A stretch of 64,000 nucleotides of DNA from Scilla litardierei (lineage: Eukaryota; Streptophyta; Magnoliopsida; Asparagales; Asparagaceae). This document shows positions 54,805-64,000 of this stretch, piece after piece. A model generated the notes under the pieces. The model was given only the letters and a program-made list of their open reading frames with translations, was not told the origin of the DNA and made no database searches. The stretch spans positions 322,943,938 through 323,007,937 of the forward strand of contig CM061141.1 of the NCBI GenBank assembly GCA_030789695.1, read 5' to 3'. Positions within the stretch are counted from its first letter, which is position 1. Each line of letters opens with the position of its first letter. A program made the position numbers and the translations under genes.

Positions 54805-55500
54805 ATGGTTAACCACTGTTTTTAATAAACGAGGTATTGTAGTATGTATTTTTGATCGTATTTTATACACGTATATATTTCATGTATTTGGAGATTTTTC
54901 TAAAATTTTAAAATTTGTAATAATATAAAAATCTATTTTCATACATTTTAAACTACACTTTAGATAAACATATTATATAGTATTCATTAGAATATATTGT
55001 ATGAGGTGTATTTATATTTTTCTAAATAAAAAAATCTCAATTTTCATATGCATGACACATCATCCCCCAAGTGTCTCTTTTTAGTTAATCCTCATCCTAA
55101 ACTTGCCAACTAACACCACGCTTGTCATCCTTGTGTTAATTGCATGGTGATTAAGGGATGAGAAATACAAAAGATGAAATTAATGGAAAAGGAAAAGGGA
55201 AGAAAAAAAAGACAAGCTATCATCTCCTCTCTCCCTCTCCCTCTCTCACTAGGCCGAACCTCACCCCTCCCCTTCATCCTCCTTTGGGCCGAACCACCAC
55301 CATCACCCCTCTCACATTCTCTCCTTGGCCAAAATCACCACCACATCATCCATTTGTTTGAGGAAGAAGGATTCCCAGAGAAGGATGCTAAATTTGGAGT
55401 AGAAGAGGCTTCATTAAGGTAGGAATTATCAACCTTAGTTAGGATTACCATGCTTAGAATTGTTTTTAGGACGATGTAGTCCCATTCATGCCATATTAAA
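54805..55500. other. Host-like non-coding sequence right of element F
   Basis: The first 350 bases are AT-rich. From 55158 to 55422 a CT-rich stretch has TTTGGGCCGAACC and CTTGGCC motifs and a GTAGGAA donor-like site at 55421, like a transcript leader or the R region of an LTR. No family or gene can be supported. Confidence 0.4.
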
Positions 55501-55504
55501 ATTT

Positions 55505-55845
55505 ATGCAATGCTTAATATGTAGCACACTAATTAGTCCATGCTACTATGGGCAATGCTTAATATGTTTTATGCAATGCTTAATATGTAGCACACTAATT
55601 AGTCCATGCTACTATGGGCAATGCTTAATATGTTTTATGCAATGCTTAATATGTAGCACACTAATTAGTCCATGCTACTATATGTAATGCTTAATATGTA
55701 GCACTAATTGGTTCATGCTACTATGTGTAGTGCTTAATATGTTTCATGCAACGCTTAATACGTAGCACACTAATTCGTTCATGCTACTATGTGTAATACT
55801 TAATATGTTTCATGCAATGCTTAGTAGGTAGCACACAAAAAATCA
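55505..55845. repeat. 66-bp minisatellite
   Basis: About five tandem units contain TGCAATGCTTAATATG, TAGCACACTAATTAGTCC and ATGCTACTATG. The first three are near identical with a 66-bp period; later ones are diverged and partly shortened. The period is a multiple of three, which keeps a 75-codon frame open without indicating a protein. Confidence 0.85.
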
Positions 55846-56749
55846 TGTAGTCCCGTTGTGCGTTGTAAGTAAATATTCCCTTCGCAAAAATCGTTCGTGA
55901 CTAAAAAATTTCTTTGCGATCTTCAGATTTCTCGTTTTTCATCATACTTGTTCGACAGACTTTTATCACGATTCGGGTCATCCTTCAGTCGATAAGTATA
56001 TGTCTTAAATTTGTTTTATGTTTGTATTACCTGATTTCAGAGTCTTTTGGTTTATGGGCATTTTCAGTAGTCCCGATTGTGCGCGCAACAAAAACTAAAG
56101 TAATAATATTTTATTAGTATATGTCCCGAGTAAATACTGTAGCGGTTGTGCAGCTGTAGCGGTTGTGCAGCTGAGTAAAACGGTGGGTGCAGGAAGCAAC
56201 TCCAGTTGGTTTCAAGAAATAACATGCGTCTTCTACATGATTATCTTCTCAATGAGCTCAACATCACCATGAAGAGCCAAATTGACTTTTGGTTCCTTTT
56301 TAAATATAAAATTAGAGTTAAAGTTGATTTTAGTTTATACACATGACACCTTGCATTCTACTAAGTTGTACACTTGTACTATCCTTATCTTAATATTCAT
56401 AAAAACTTTTACTTAGCCTCTAATTTTAGGTCAACTCACAACAAGCTCAGATTCTATTCACTTTTAGAGGTCACCCAATAATTAAAAAAACCATATAGAT
56501 GGGAAGAATATAGATAGCAAAAGGGTTTGATGAAATAAAATAGTAAGGACCAACTGTTTTCATAATAGCAACGAAACATGTAATTGTGCAAACCTACATA
56601 TATTTCTCAAAAAATAACACCATAATGTCAGTCTCTTGATACAGAGCCTATATCGGAAGGGGTATTATGATATCAAAAGCTGATCCTATCACTTGACAAA
56701 ATAGCTTGAAACCCAATTGGACCCAAACAGAATATTTTGGATGCAACGG
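55846..56749. other. Intergenic sequence 3' of the kinase gene
   Basis: It is mostly AT-rich with no supported gene. A direct duplication of TAGCGGTTGTGCAGCTG is at about 56143-56178. The end holds the 3' untranslated region of the kinase on the minus strand. Confidence 0.4.
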
Positions 56750-58093
56750 TTATCGACCGGACATCACAGTCGTCGCCAAAGAACGACTCGATCCAACCGT
56801 CTCCCGCTCCCCGGACCGAAACACCGATGACGACGACATCCGGCCATCACCACCACCACCACCACCAGTAAGTTCAGTATCATCATTATCAGCAATAGCC
56901 AATATATCCACAATGACCATCTCAGTCTCTGGCGGTGTCTCAATCCCAATCCTCCCCTCTAACATATCCACAACTCTTGCCATATTGGGCCTAACCCCAG
57001 CCTCCTCCTGTACACACCACAATGCTACCTGAACCAACCTCAACACTTGCTTCTCATCAACTCCCTCCACAATTCTCTCATCCACCACCTCCATCACCCT
57101 CCCTTCCTTCACTCTCGCCGCCACGATCCTCGGAAAATACGACCATCTCCGCCCGTCTCCGTCTCCGGTCGGAACCAGCTCCACGTTCCGCCGCCCTCCT
57201 ACCAGCTCGAAGAGTACCATTCCGTAGCTGTAGACATCAGACTTTTCACTGACCCCGAGGCCCAAAAGCCATTCGGGAGCTAGGTATCCTTTAGTCCCTC
57301 GGACAGTCATGACCACCTTGCTATCGTCTCTGTTCATCAGCTTCGACAGCCCGAAATCAGAAACCACAGCACGGAAGCCCTCGGTTAACAGTATGTTCTC
57401 AGGCTTTACGTCCAGATGCAGCACTTTAGCCCTGCAGTCGTGATGGAGGTACGCCAGTGCCTTGGCTACATCTATAGCAGCCTGATATCGCAGACCCCAC
57501 GGCAGGCATTTCGGGTGACTTGGGCTCCTGTCGGGAAAGATCCAGCTGGCGAGGGAGCCGTTGGCGACGTACTCATAGACGAGGTAGCGGGGCCCGCCAT
57601 CAGGTAGGATGCAGTAACCAAGGAGGCGGACGAGGTTGAGGTGCTGCGCGGTGGCAATGGCTGAGATTTCGGACTGGAATTCTTCGTCCCCATGCTCGAG
57701 CCCGGGGATCATTTTCACGGCCACCTCAGTGCCGTCATCGAGAACGCCTTTGTAGACGGAACCCGAGGAGCCACGGCCGATGAGCGACCGGAAGTTGTCG
57801 GTCGCAGCCTCGAGAACTGTGCAAGGGAATTTTGTAGGAAGCCCGGCCACTCTCCGGAGGAAACTGTACTCCAGCCGAATCTGTTCGGCTGATTGCCTCA
57901 TTCTTCTATGATCAATGGAAATGTACTGAGCTAATAACCATAGGAGAATTACGAGGATTATGGCCGAAGAGATACCAGCGACGACGAAAAAGGTTTTTGA
58001 GAGGCCGAGGGATCGCCAGAGGACCGGGAGGACGATCAGGAGGCCGGTGATCGCTGCGATAGCAGCGACAACCTTTGCTGTTTTGATCTCCAT
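56750..58093 (-). CDS. Receptor-like protein kinase, At5g20050-like
   Basis: This 447-residue intact single-exon protein is a membrane-anchored Ser/Thr kinase with no ectodomain, closely resembling Arabidopsis At5g20050. The N-terminus has two hydrophobic segments (residues about 7-26 and 34-58). Kinase motifs: G-loop GRGSSGSV (106-113), Lys127 in VAVK, LHLDVKPEN with catalytic Asp228, DFG (246-248) and APE (272-274). Leu replaces Arg in the HRD motif, so it is a non-RD kinase, a type often linked to innate immune signalling; here this is family knowledge, not evidence of role. A Gly-rich run lies near residue 410. The ATG at 58093 begins the first hydrophobic segment. A broken relative in the same orientation lies at 62233-63765. 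Confidence 0.93.
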   Translation of the reverse strand: MEIKTAKVVAAIAAITGLLIVLPVLWRSLGLSKTFFVVAGISSAIILVILLWLLAQYISIDHRRMRQSAEQIRLEYSFLRRVAGLPTKFPCTVLEAATDNFRSLIGRGSSGSVYKGVLDDGTEVAVKMIPGLEHGDEEFQSEISAIATAQHLNLVRLLGYCILPDGGPRYLVYEYVANGSLASWIFPDRSPSHPKCLPWGLRYQAAIDVAKALAYLHHDCRAKVLHLDVKPENILLTEGFRAVVSDFGLSKLMNRDDSKVVMTVRGTKGYLAPEWLLGLGVSEKSDVYSYGMVLFELVGGRRNVELVPTGDGDGRRWSYFPRIVAARVKEGRVMEVVDERIVEGVDEKQVLRLVQVALWCVQEEAGVRPNMARVVDMLEGRIGIETPPETEMVIVDILAIADNDDTELTGGGGGGDGRMSSSSVFRSGERETVGSSRSLATTVMSGR

Positions 58094-58889
58094 CAGATGT
58101 TGATCATGAGTAGTACTGCAAGGAGAAATGACATAAAGGCCTGGTTTCTCCTCCTCGGTGCCATATCACGAGGAAGAATTTGTCTGCTGCTATGATACAT
58201 ATGCTCTTGTATTTTATGCGATTCCTGTGGAGTGAAGATTAAAAAAAAGGAGTTACGAGACCAATTCCATTAGGAAAGATTCAAAGTCCAAGCTCTTAAC
58301 ACAGGTGCATCATGATTGTAATAAAAGATAGAATTTTGGGATTTTTTTAGTAGCTAAGCAAGCAAGTTTTGGTTCTATCAGAGAATATAAACTAGTACCG
58401 TCACTGCTATGCCATTTAGAATATTCATAAATATTGAATCATGTTCGGAACAGGTATTATCTTAATTTAAAATTGTGCATATAAACCTTTGAATTGGTCT
58501 TGAAAGCAATACACTTATTTATTTCAGCTTGAAGAATTCGAATTGAGCAGTATAGGCAAGTATTTAACAAAGGATAAGATGCACTCAAACTCGTATTCCA
58601 AACTGTATCTATAACTAAACATTCTTAATTTTTGAAACTAGCATGAGACCCTTTAAGAATAATCACCTCTTATGTGATCTAAGTGGTCACCAATATCACC
58701 ATTTCTTATGTTTCCATCAGAGCAACGTTTGGAGGAGAAGAGTAAGAAGAGTAAGAAGCTTTTCTGTATCAATAATTTGTTACAGGGCATCGGTAATTTA
58801 CCGGTACATAATGATACAATTCAAAAGTACAAGAATATTGTTGTCTACATCCATCGGTATTGTTAGGTTCTCAACCTAATTAGAACTTT
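58094..58889. other. Upstream region of the kinase gene
   Basis: The sequence is AT-rich. It should hold the promoter and 5' untranslated region of the minus-strand kinase. I could not identify a convincing TATA box or other motif. Confidence 0.4.
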
Positions 58890-60418
58890 CCCGGATGAAA
58901 AGGAGTTGTAAGACCAGCAGTGCCAAGGTTTGCTACTAACTACATTACTTTTTTTTTTTGGATACATCGGAAAGCAACTATCTACATTACTTTAAAAAGC
59001 ATATTCGAGGAAAAAAAAGTTGCATTACAAGTTATGTTTGCATAGAAGGAATGGAAATGAAGTCCGTATTTTAGGAAAGATGATGCCGTGAATGTAGAGT
59101 ACATTATTTTGAATTATGGTAATTTTTAGAAGCAACGGATATATTGTTTGAAATGCATGCTTCATTTGTTAAAGTACTTAGGCTTATGGATGGTGATGCA
59201 AAGCTAGCGATGGGATATACACACAAGGTGATGAATAAAGCCAAGGAGTAATTTAAATTGAGAAAAATTTTGAGCACAAGAAGACTAGATACCAAAGAGC
59301 ATGGGAACATCATTGATGAAAGGTGAAAGCTACAACTCAATAGGCCTCTTATGTAGCTGTTTATTTCCTTAATCCTAGGTAAGATTATGATTGAAAACAG
59401 TTTATGTTTATTTCAATCCTTGTTAAACGGCTTGCAATTTATTGATTTTTTATTGCTTTTTCAGAGGTTTCATTATACACAATTTCTATGTGGATACAGA
59501 AGTTAACATAGGATTGATTTAAACTATTGAGAGGATGTACACATCTCTTGAGGATCGGTTGAAGATTACTGGACATTTAAAAAGATTAGAGCAATCACAA
59601 TGAATGTTCGGTATAGCCATGGTTATACTGTTAAGAGAGAATAAATAACCTGATAAATATAAATGTCAAATTATCTATTACCAATTTACCATTTATCAAA
59701 ATAAATTACTTATCGTTAAAAATAGTTTTAGTTTGTGACTTTTCTTTGTTTTATTAACCATATGGTATGAGAGTTATGTGAAAATATATAAAAAACTTCA
59801 ACGGCTTGCAATCAGTATCTTGAGCCTTACCTGTAATGCCACTGGTTGTGATAGAAATTGGAACATTTTTTGAGTTTGTCCATTCCAAAAGAAGGGATAG
59901 ATTAGAGTAATGAAGGCTTAATATCTTAGGTTTTATGAAATATAACATTCAATTGCAGTAGAGGCAAATAAAAAAAATATGGACATCCGTATGATCCAAT
60001 TTATTTGTTGGATATAGAATCTGATGATGAGTAGATAACGAAGAAAGAGACACTACTTGGATGGACATTCATGAATGTTTTAAGATTCAAAAAGGAGGAA
60101 CATATGGTGGAAAACGAAGAGGAAGAGAGGTATATAATATTTGATAATTTTCTTCAATTCCAAACTTATAAGTTATGTTTATGTTTCGTTGCCTAATGCT
60201 ATTTTTAAATTCTATCAACACCTTAAAATTTTAATGCATTGAGAATCAAGAAAATAAAGGGGAAAGAAAATAGCAATGGATGTGGATGTGGATGTGGATG
60301 TGGATGTGGAGTTTGTGCAAGATGATGAAAATGAAAATGAGAAGGAAGAAGACGTGGCTATTGAAGATGATGATGGTGATCACTCAGCGAGCGATGAATT
60401 GATCCAGGATAAGTGATT
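58890..60418 (+). pseudogene. hAT transposase fossil (C-terminal half)
   Basis: The plus strand preserves, across many stops and frame changes, motifs of plant hAT-like transposases: RPAVPRFATNYITF near 58915, LRLMDGDAKLAMGYTH near 59180-59235, and a segment resembling TIERMYTSLEDRL near 59530. The dimerisation-region signature CNATGCDRNWNIFEFVHSKR (in two frames) is near 59830-59895, and the DRLE…RLNILGFMKYNIQL segment near 59900-59960. An acidic tail (DDENENEKEEDVAIEDDDGD) ends at a stop near 60416. The N-terminal zinc finger and terminal inverted repeats were not found. Inactive. Confidence 0.8.
60277..60311 (+). repeat. (GATGTG)n microsatellite
   Basis: About five copies of GATGTG lie in the fossil transposase tail. 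Confidence 0.9.
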
Positions 60419-62232
60419 TATGACTATGATATTATGATATTTTCTTATGTAGCATTGTAGCTTATGTTTATGTGTTGGATATTGTGATATAATTGGTTTC
60501 TCTTTTATAATGTTTGTGTATGTTCATATTTAATTGTTTATAATGAAAAGTTTGTTTTACGTATTTTTAGCATATTTCGTTATTCATAACTTGTGACATG
60601 ATTAAATTTCTTGATTGCTTTGGTGATGTATTTAGTTATTTGAGTGATTTGTCTAATTTTTTTCAATTTGTCAAATATCTTACGCTACAATGACAAGTTA
60701 ACCAAAATGACATATGCTATGACATACTTTAGTCTTAAAAGAAACTGAGAAGAGTAAGGCAAACGATTGAAATTTTCTGATTCAAATTCATTGACACTTC
60801 ATAAAGATAATAACCTGATTCTAAAACATGATGTGTGCTTAATGGTGTTAAAACAAACTAGATGGTAAATTATTTCATCATCACATGTCAACCTTTTGTT
60901 AGTTCCGAAAATTCAGTAGTTTCCTATAATCTGGTTTGATTATGGTCTCTAATGCTTTCCTGGACACAAAGATTGAAGCACGTGAGGGCGTGTAGGTGGG
61001 TGGGTCGATTCAAGATCTGATGTAGGGAAGGGAATAAGATACAAATAATAATAATAACAAAGATTATGTTCAAGTCATGATAGAAGTAGGGGATGGTGAA
61101 CTCCTGATATAAGAAAAAGGAAGCACCAAAGCACCATGTGAAATGGAAAAATTCCAAGTTCAACTCCTGATGCAAGTAAAAACAATAACATCCCCAGTTC
61201 CTAAGCATTATGATAGTGGAAAAAAATAGTTCCATATTCTGCTGCAAATAAAGGGGAAGGAAAAAATAGTTGGCTGTCTATCCATGCAAATACAACCAAT
61301 CGGCTAACTGGAAAGAAGAAAATAAACAATAATATAGTAAACGATTTTCTTGCGCGAACAAAAGAACTGTTGGATCCCCAACTCACAAGCACTAGCTTGC
61401 CAGGCATCATGTAATATTATGTATGCATTCGACATTGTAAGTTAAACCAGTAGAACAGTACAGTTATAACAATGCAACTATCAGATTATGAAGTACCAGA
61501 AATGTGAACTTCAGAATAAAATGCCAATACTAATAGAGGCAAGGATATACATATATACATATACATATACATATTTCTGTTAAGAAGTAAATCATGGCCA
61601 ATAATTTTCATTGAGCCAACTGAAAAAATATGTGACTCGATGATCCAATTTTCTTACTAGACTGGTAGAGCAAGCTGATTTGGGTTGCCTTTTGATAGGA
61701 AGTTGGAAATCCTAGAGAGAGTGTGATAGAAGAAGAATAAAAAACAGAAATTCACCCAAGCAGGTTATCTGTCTAATTCAGATCAACAGCCCCGCATCTA
61801 AAAGGAAATAAAAACAAATTTATATTTAAGGACTGATGCAAGGTTTGTTCCTTTATTGAACTCATGGTAACAAGGAACCTGATAAAAATGGAAATGAAAT
61901 TACAAAAACCAAGCAACAAAGGAAGGGCATACTTAATCTAGAGATGTCAAGATATATCACATTCTTAAACTCAAAGAAAAAAAATGCAATAAAGGAAATA
62001 AAACCCCACATGGTCTGTTTGTCGAACACACACACATGACAACATGCTAATCAGCAATAGAAGCGTCCATGCTGCAGAGCTTCCAGTAGCTTCCCAGTGG
62101 CAAGAAGCCGAGTCCGGTTTCAATGTTTTTCCTTCTGAAACAAAGAATAGCAAATGTCGTTGTTCATGCGGGAAGGAAAGAAAGACACAAGTAGAAAAAA
62201 GCAATAAGACCTTAACGGGAAAAGGAGGGTAC
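60419..62232. other. Intergenic sequence between hAT fossil and broken kinase
   Basis: AT-rich with no supported gene. A degenerate repeat of the AGTTCAACTCCTGAT(G/A)(C/T)AAG type is at about 61065-61180, and an (ATACAT)n microsatellite is at 61545-61573. The right end should include the 3' untranslated region of the kinase copy on the minus strand. Confidence 0.4.
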
Positions 62233-63765
62233 CTATCTTCTTGGCTGAGATGAAATGGAACCCGAGTGCTCAGACGTTGAGGGATAATCTCTCTGTACTG
62301 CTGAATTAGAACCTCGAGTTCTGCTCAAACCACTGGCAGTATCCAAATCAACAAGCATGTGAAAATCCATCATGAACATTCTAGTCTCCGGCGGCATGTC
62401 CACCGATACTAGTCCTTTAAGCATGTTAACAACTAGCTCCATGCTCGGCCTCAGCTCGGCCCTCGCTTGTATGCACCATAGAGCCACATAAACCAAGACC
62501 CTCACCTCAGCCTCTTTGATTCCCCCCTCCATAATCACCCTCTCATCCACTACCTCCATCAGCTTCCCTTCTCTCATCTTATCACTCACAATTTTTTGGA
62601 AGGAAAACCATGTTTGCTGAGAAACATCGTCATTATTAACTAATTCCAAATTCTTTCGTCCACCAACAAGCTCCAAGAGGACCATTCCATAGCTATAAAC
62701 ATCCGACTTCGCTGAGATCCCATCTCCTGTAAACCACTCGGGGCCAAGTAGCCTCTGGTCGCCCTAACAGTAGTGACAACCCGGCTCTCATCTCTGCCCA
62801 TCATTCATGATATACCAAAATCCGATATGCGAGCTCTGAGGTTCTCATCAAGGAGGATGTTTTGCGGCTTAACATCAAGGTGTAGGATCCTCGAATGGCA
62901 GTCATCAGGGAGATAGGCTAGAGCCCTCGCAACATCAATTGCGACTTGGTATCTCATGGCCCATGTCAGACACGTCTCTTTCTTCCCTCCCTGGGAAGAT
63001 CCAAGAATCGAGGGAACCATTCTGAAAGTACTCATATACGATGAAGCGATGACCTCCAGAGACAAGGCAATAGCCAAGGATCTTTACAAGGTTGACATGT
63101 TGAGCGCTCACGATGGCAGTGATCTCAGATCGGAACTCCCTCTCCCCACGCAATTCCCCCTCGATTCGTTTCACGGCAACTGGCAGCCCATCACCGAGAA
63201 CACCCTTGAACACTGAGCCAGAACCACCTCTTCCTACTGGAATTTGAAAGTTGTTGGTTGCCGCCTTGAGCTCTTCGTAACGCAACTTCTTGGGCAAGCC
63301 ATCTATGTGCCTAAGATAGCTAAATTCAGTATGTGGCTGATCTTCTTCATCAGAAAACACTAATCGTGTTGTGGCCCTTTTCCTATATTGAGCTATTATT
63401 TTGCGAGCAACAACTGGTGAGCTAAGCCCAAGAACGAGCAACAAGTCAGAAGCAACACAGATGATGAAGATAATTGACTTGGGCTTTACACGGATACATA
63501 ACACAATAACTACGGCAAGGAGAGCTGTTGACAGTAAAGGAAATGTAAAGGCAAGAACAAGAAATCGTAGAATGTATTGGCCATCAAAGAAGTCACGCTC
63601 GATTAGTAGCCACAAGAGAATTACTATGAATATAATTGTAGCGGTGATGCTGCCAACGAGAAAGAATGCAAATGAGGTCCCAAGTAAGACCCGAAGAATA
63701 AGAAGCATGATAAGAAGAAAAGCAACAACCGTAGACGCAAAAATTTTCCATGTCAAATGCTTCAT
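62233..63765 (-). pseudogene. Broken receptor-like kinase, paralogue of 56750-58093
   Basis: This second At5g20050-like kinase is in the same orientation. The N-terminal part (63765 downward) has four to five hydrophobic segments in the first 125 residues, more than the intact gene. Then come the juxtamembrane TEFSYLRHIDGLPKKL and G-loop GRGGSGSV with VAVKRIEG. Lesions in order: a frameshift near 62985-63000, a TGA stop at 62805-62807 just after the DFG region, and a frameshift in the APE motif near 62745. The two frameshifts compensate, so the C-terminal part (62233-62685) returns to the first frame. LHLDVKPQN is kept, also non-RD. It is either a pseudogene or carries sequencing errors. The close relation suggests tandem duplication. 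Confidence 0.88.
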
Positions 63766-63848
63766 GCGTATCAGTTTCAGCCTAGAATATGAAAATTAAG
63801 GAAAGGATCAAGAAGATGACTTGTTGCTCAGCTAACAAATAGCCCGGA

Positions 63849-63890
63849 TGGGGAGAGGGGTGGGTGGGTTGCCCGTGGGGGTGGGTGGGT
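63849..63890 (+). other. G-quadruplex-like G-run cluster upstream of the broken kinase
   Basis: Runs of three to five G occur at short spacing (GGGG, GGGG, TGGGTGGGTT, GTGGGGGTGGGTGGGT). It lies about 85-125 bp upstream of the ATG of the kinase copy, on the strand opposite to its sense strand. Confidence 0.5.
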
Positions 63891-64000
63891 CAAAAAATTA
63901 TACAAGTAAACTAAAATCGTAAAAAAATGCCTGCCAGCTTCCAACGGCCAAAGTCATGTACTCTAGAAAGCAACAGTGCCTATCTCTTGCGATGATTTGC

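Noticed and set aside
55158..55361. 67-codon frame with Pro/Thr-rich sequence as a gene
   Set aside because: It lies in a CT-rich leader-like stretch, overlaps another frame and has no domain.
1..64000. tRNA or rRNA genes, CRISPR arrays, bacterial operons
   Set aside because: No cloverleaf-like gene, rRNA-like block or regularly spaced direct-repeat array was recognised; the only tRNA-like sequences are short primer-binding sites. All content fits a plant nuclear genome.

Overview
This window is plant nuclear DNA from a transposon-rich intergenic region next to a small cluster of receptor-like kinase genes. The evidence is nested Ty3/gypsy and Ty1/copia LTR retrotransposons with 5-bp target-site duplications (TSDs), tRNA primer-binding sites (PBSs) and polypurine tracts (PPTs), plus PIF/Harbinger-like and hAT-like DNA transposon remnants and a kinase closely resembling Arabidopsis At5g20050. 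Nothing fixes the species beyond a flowering plant.

Layout. Element A (236-24878, minus strand) is a decayed Ty3/gypsy Tekay/Del-type chromovirus. It is split by element B (2810-17830, minus), a non-autonomous relative with long LTRs and no gag or pol (TSD TTATT). One LTR of B is split by element C (3653-10943, minus), a gag-only Sirevirus-like copia element (TSD GAGGC). A lies beside G (24927-31535, minus), a heavily decayed copia element with a long GC-rich leader. Then come a T-rich repeat tract, a GRF-finger-like ORF (32970-33446) and a Harbinger-type terminal end (to 34096).

Element F (34313-54799, minus; TSD GATTG) is a decayed copia element with 176-bp LTRs. Between its integrase and reverse-transcriptase regions sits D (36808-46267, plus; TSD AGGCT), a young and nearly complete Tekay element. 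In its leader sit an array of C-run/TTCG/G-run hairpins and a 3.8-kb solo LTR of the B family (50591-54398; TSD ACGGA). From 54805 onward the sequence is host-like: a 66-bp minisatellite, an intact kinase gene (56750-58093), a hAT transposase fossil (58890-60418) and a broken second kinase copy (62233-63765).

Three features recur in the gypsy elements. (1) A, B and D share a PBS that appears to match tRNA-Ile(AAU). (2) A and D have a canonical GT-AG intron of 90-113 bp between gag and protease; splicing keeps the pol frame open and non-splicing ends Gag. (3) The long LTRs of A, B, D and the solo LTR each contain a gene-like set of splice signals around a short exon, all in phase 1; in A and D this leads into an acidic terminal exon with its own stop codon. 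This looks like an LTR-borne, intron-containing small ORF. D also carries about 16 DRE/CRT cores (RCCGAC) in a tandem array just upstream of its LTR TATA box. These calls come from reading the sequence by eye; no alignment, RNA data or database search was available.
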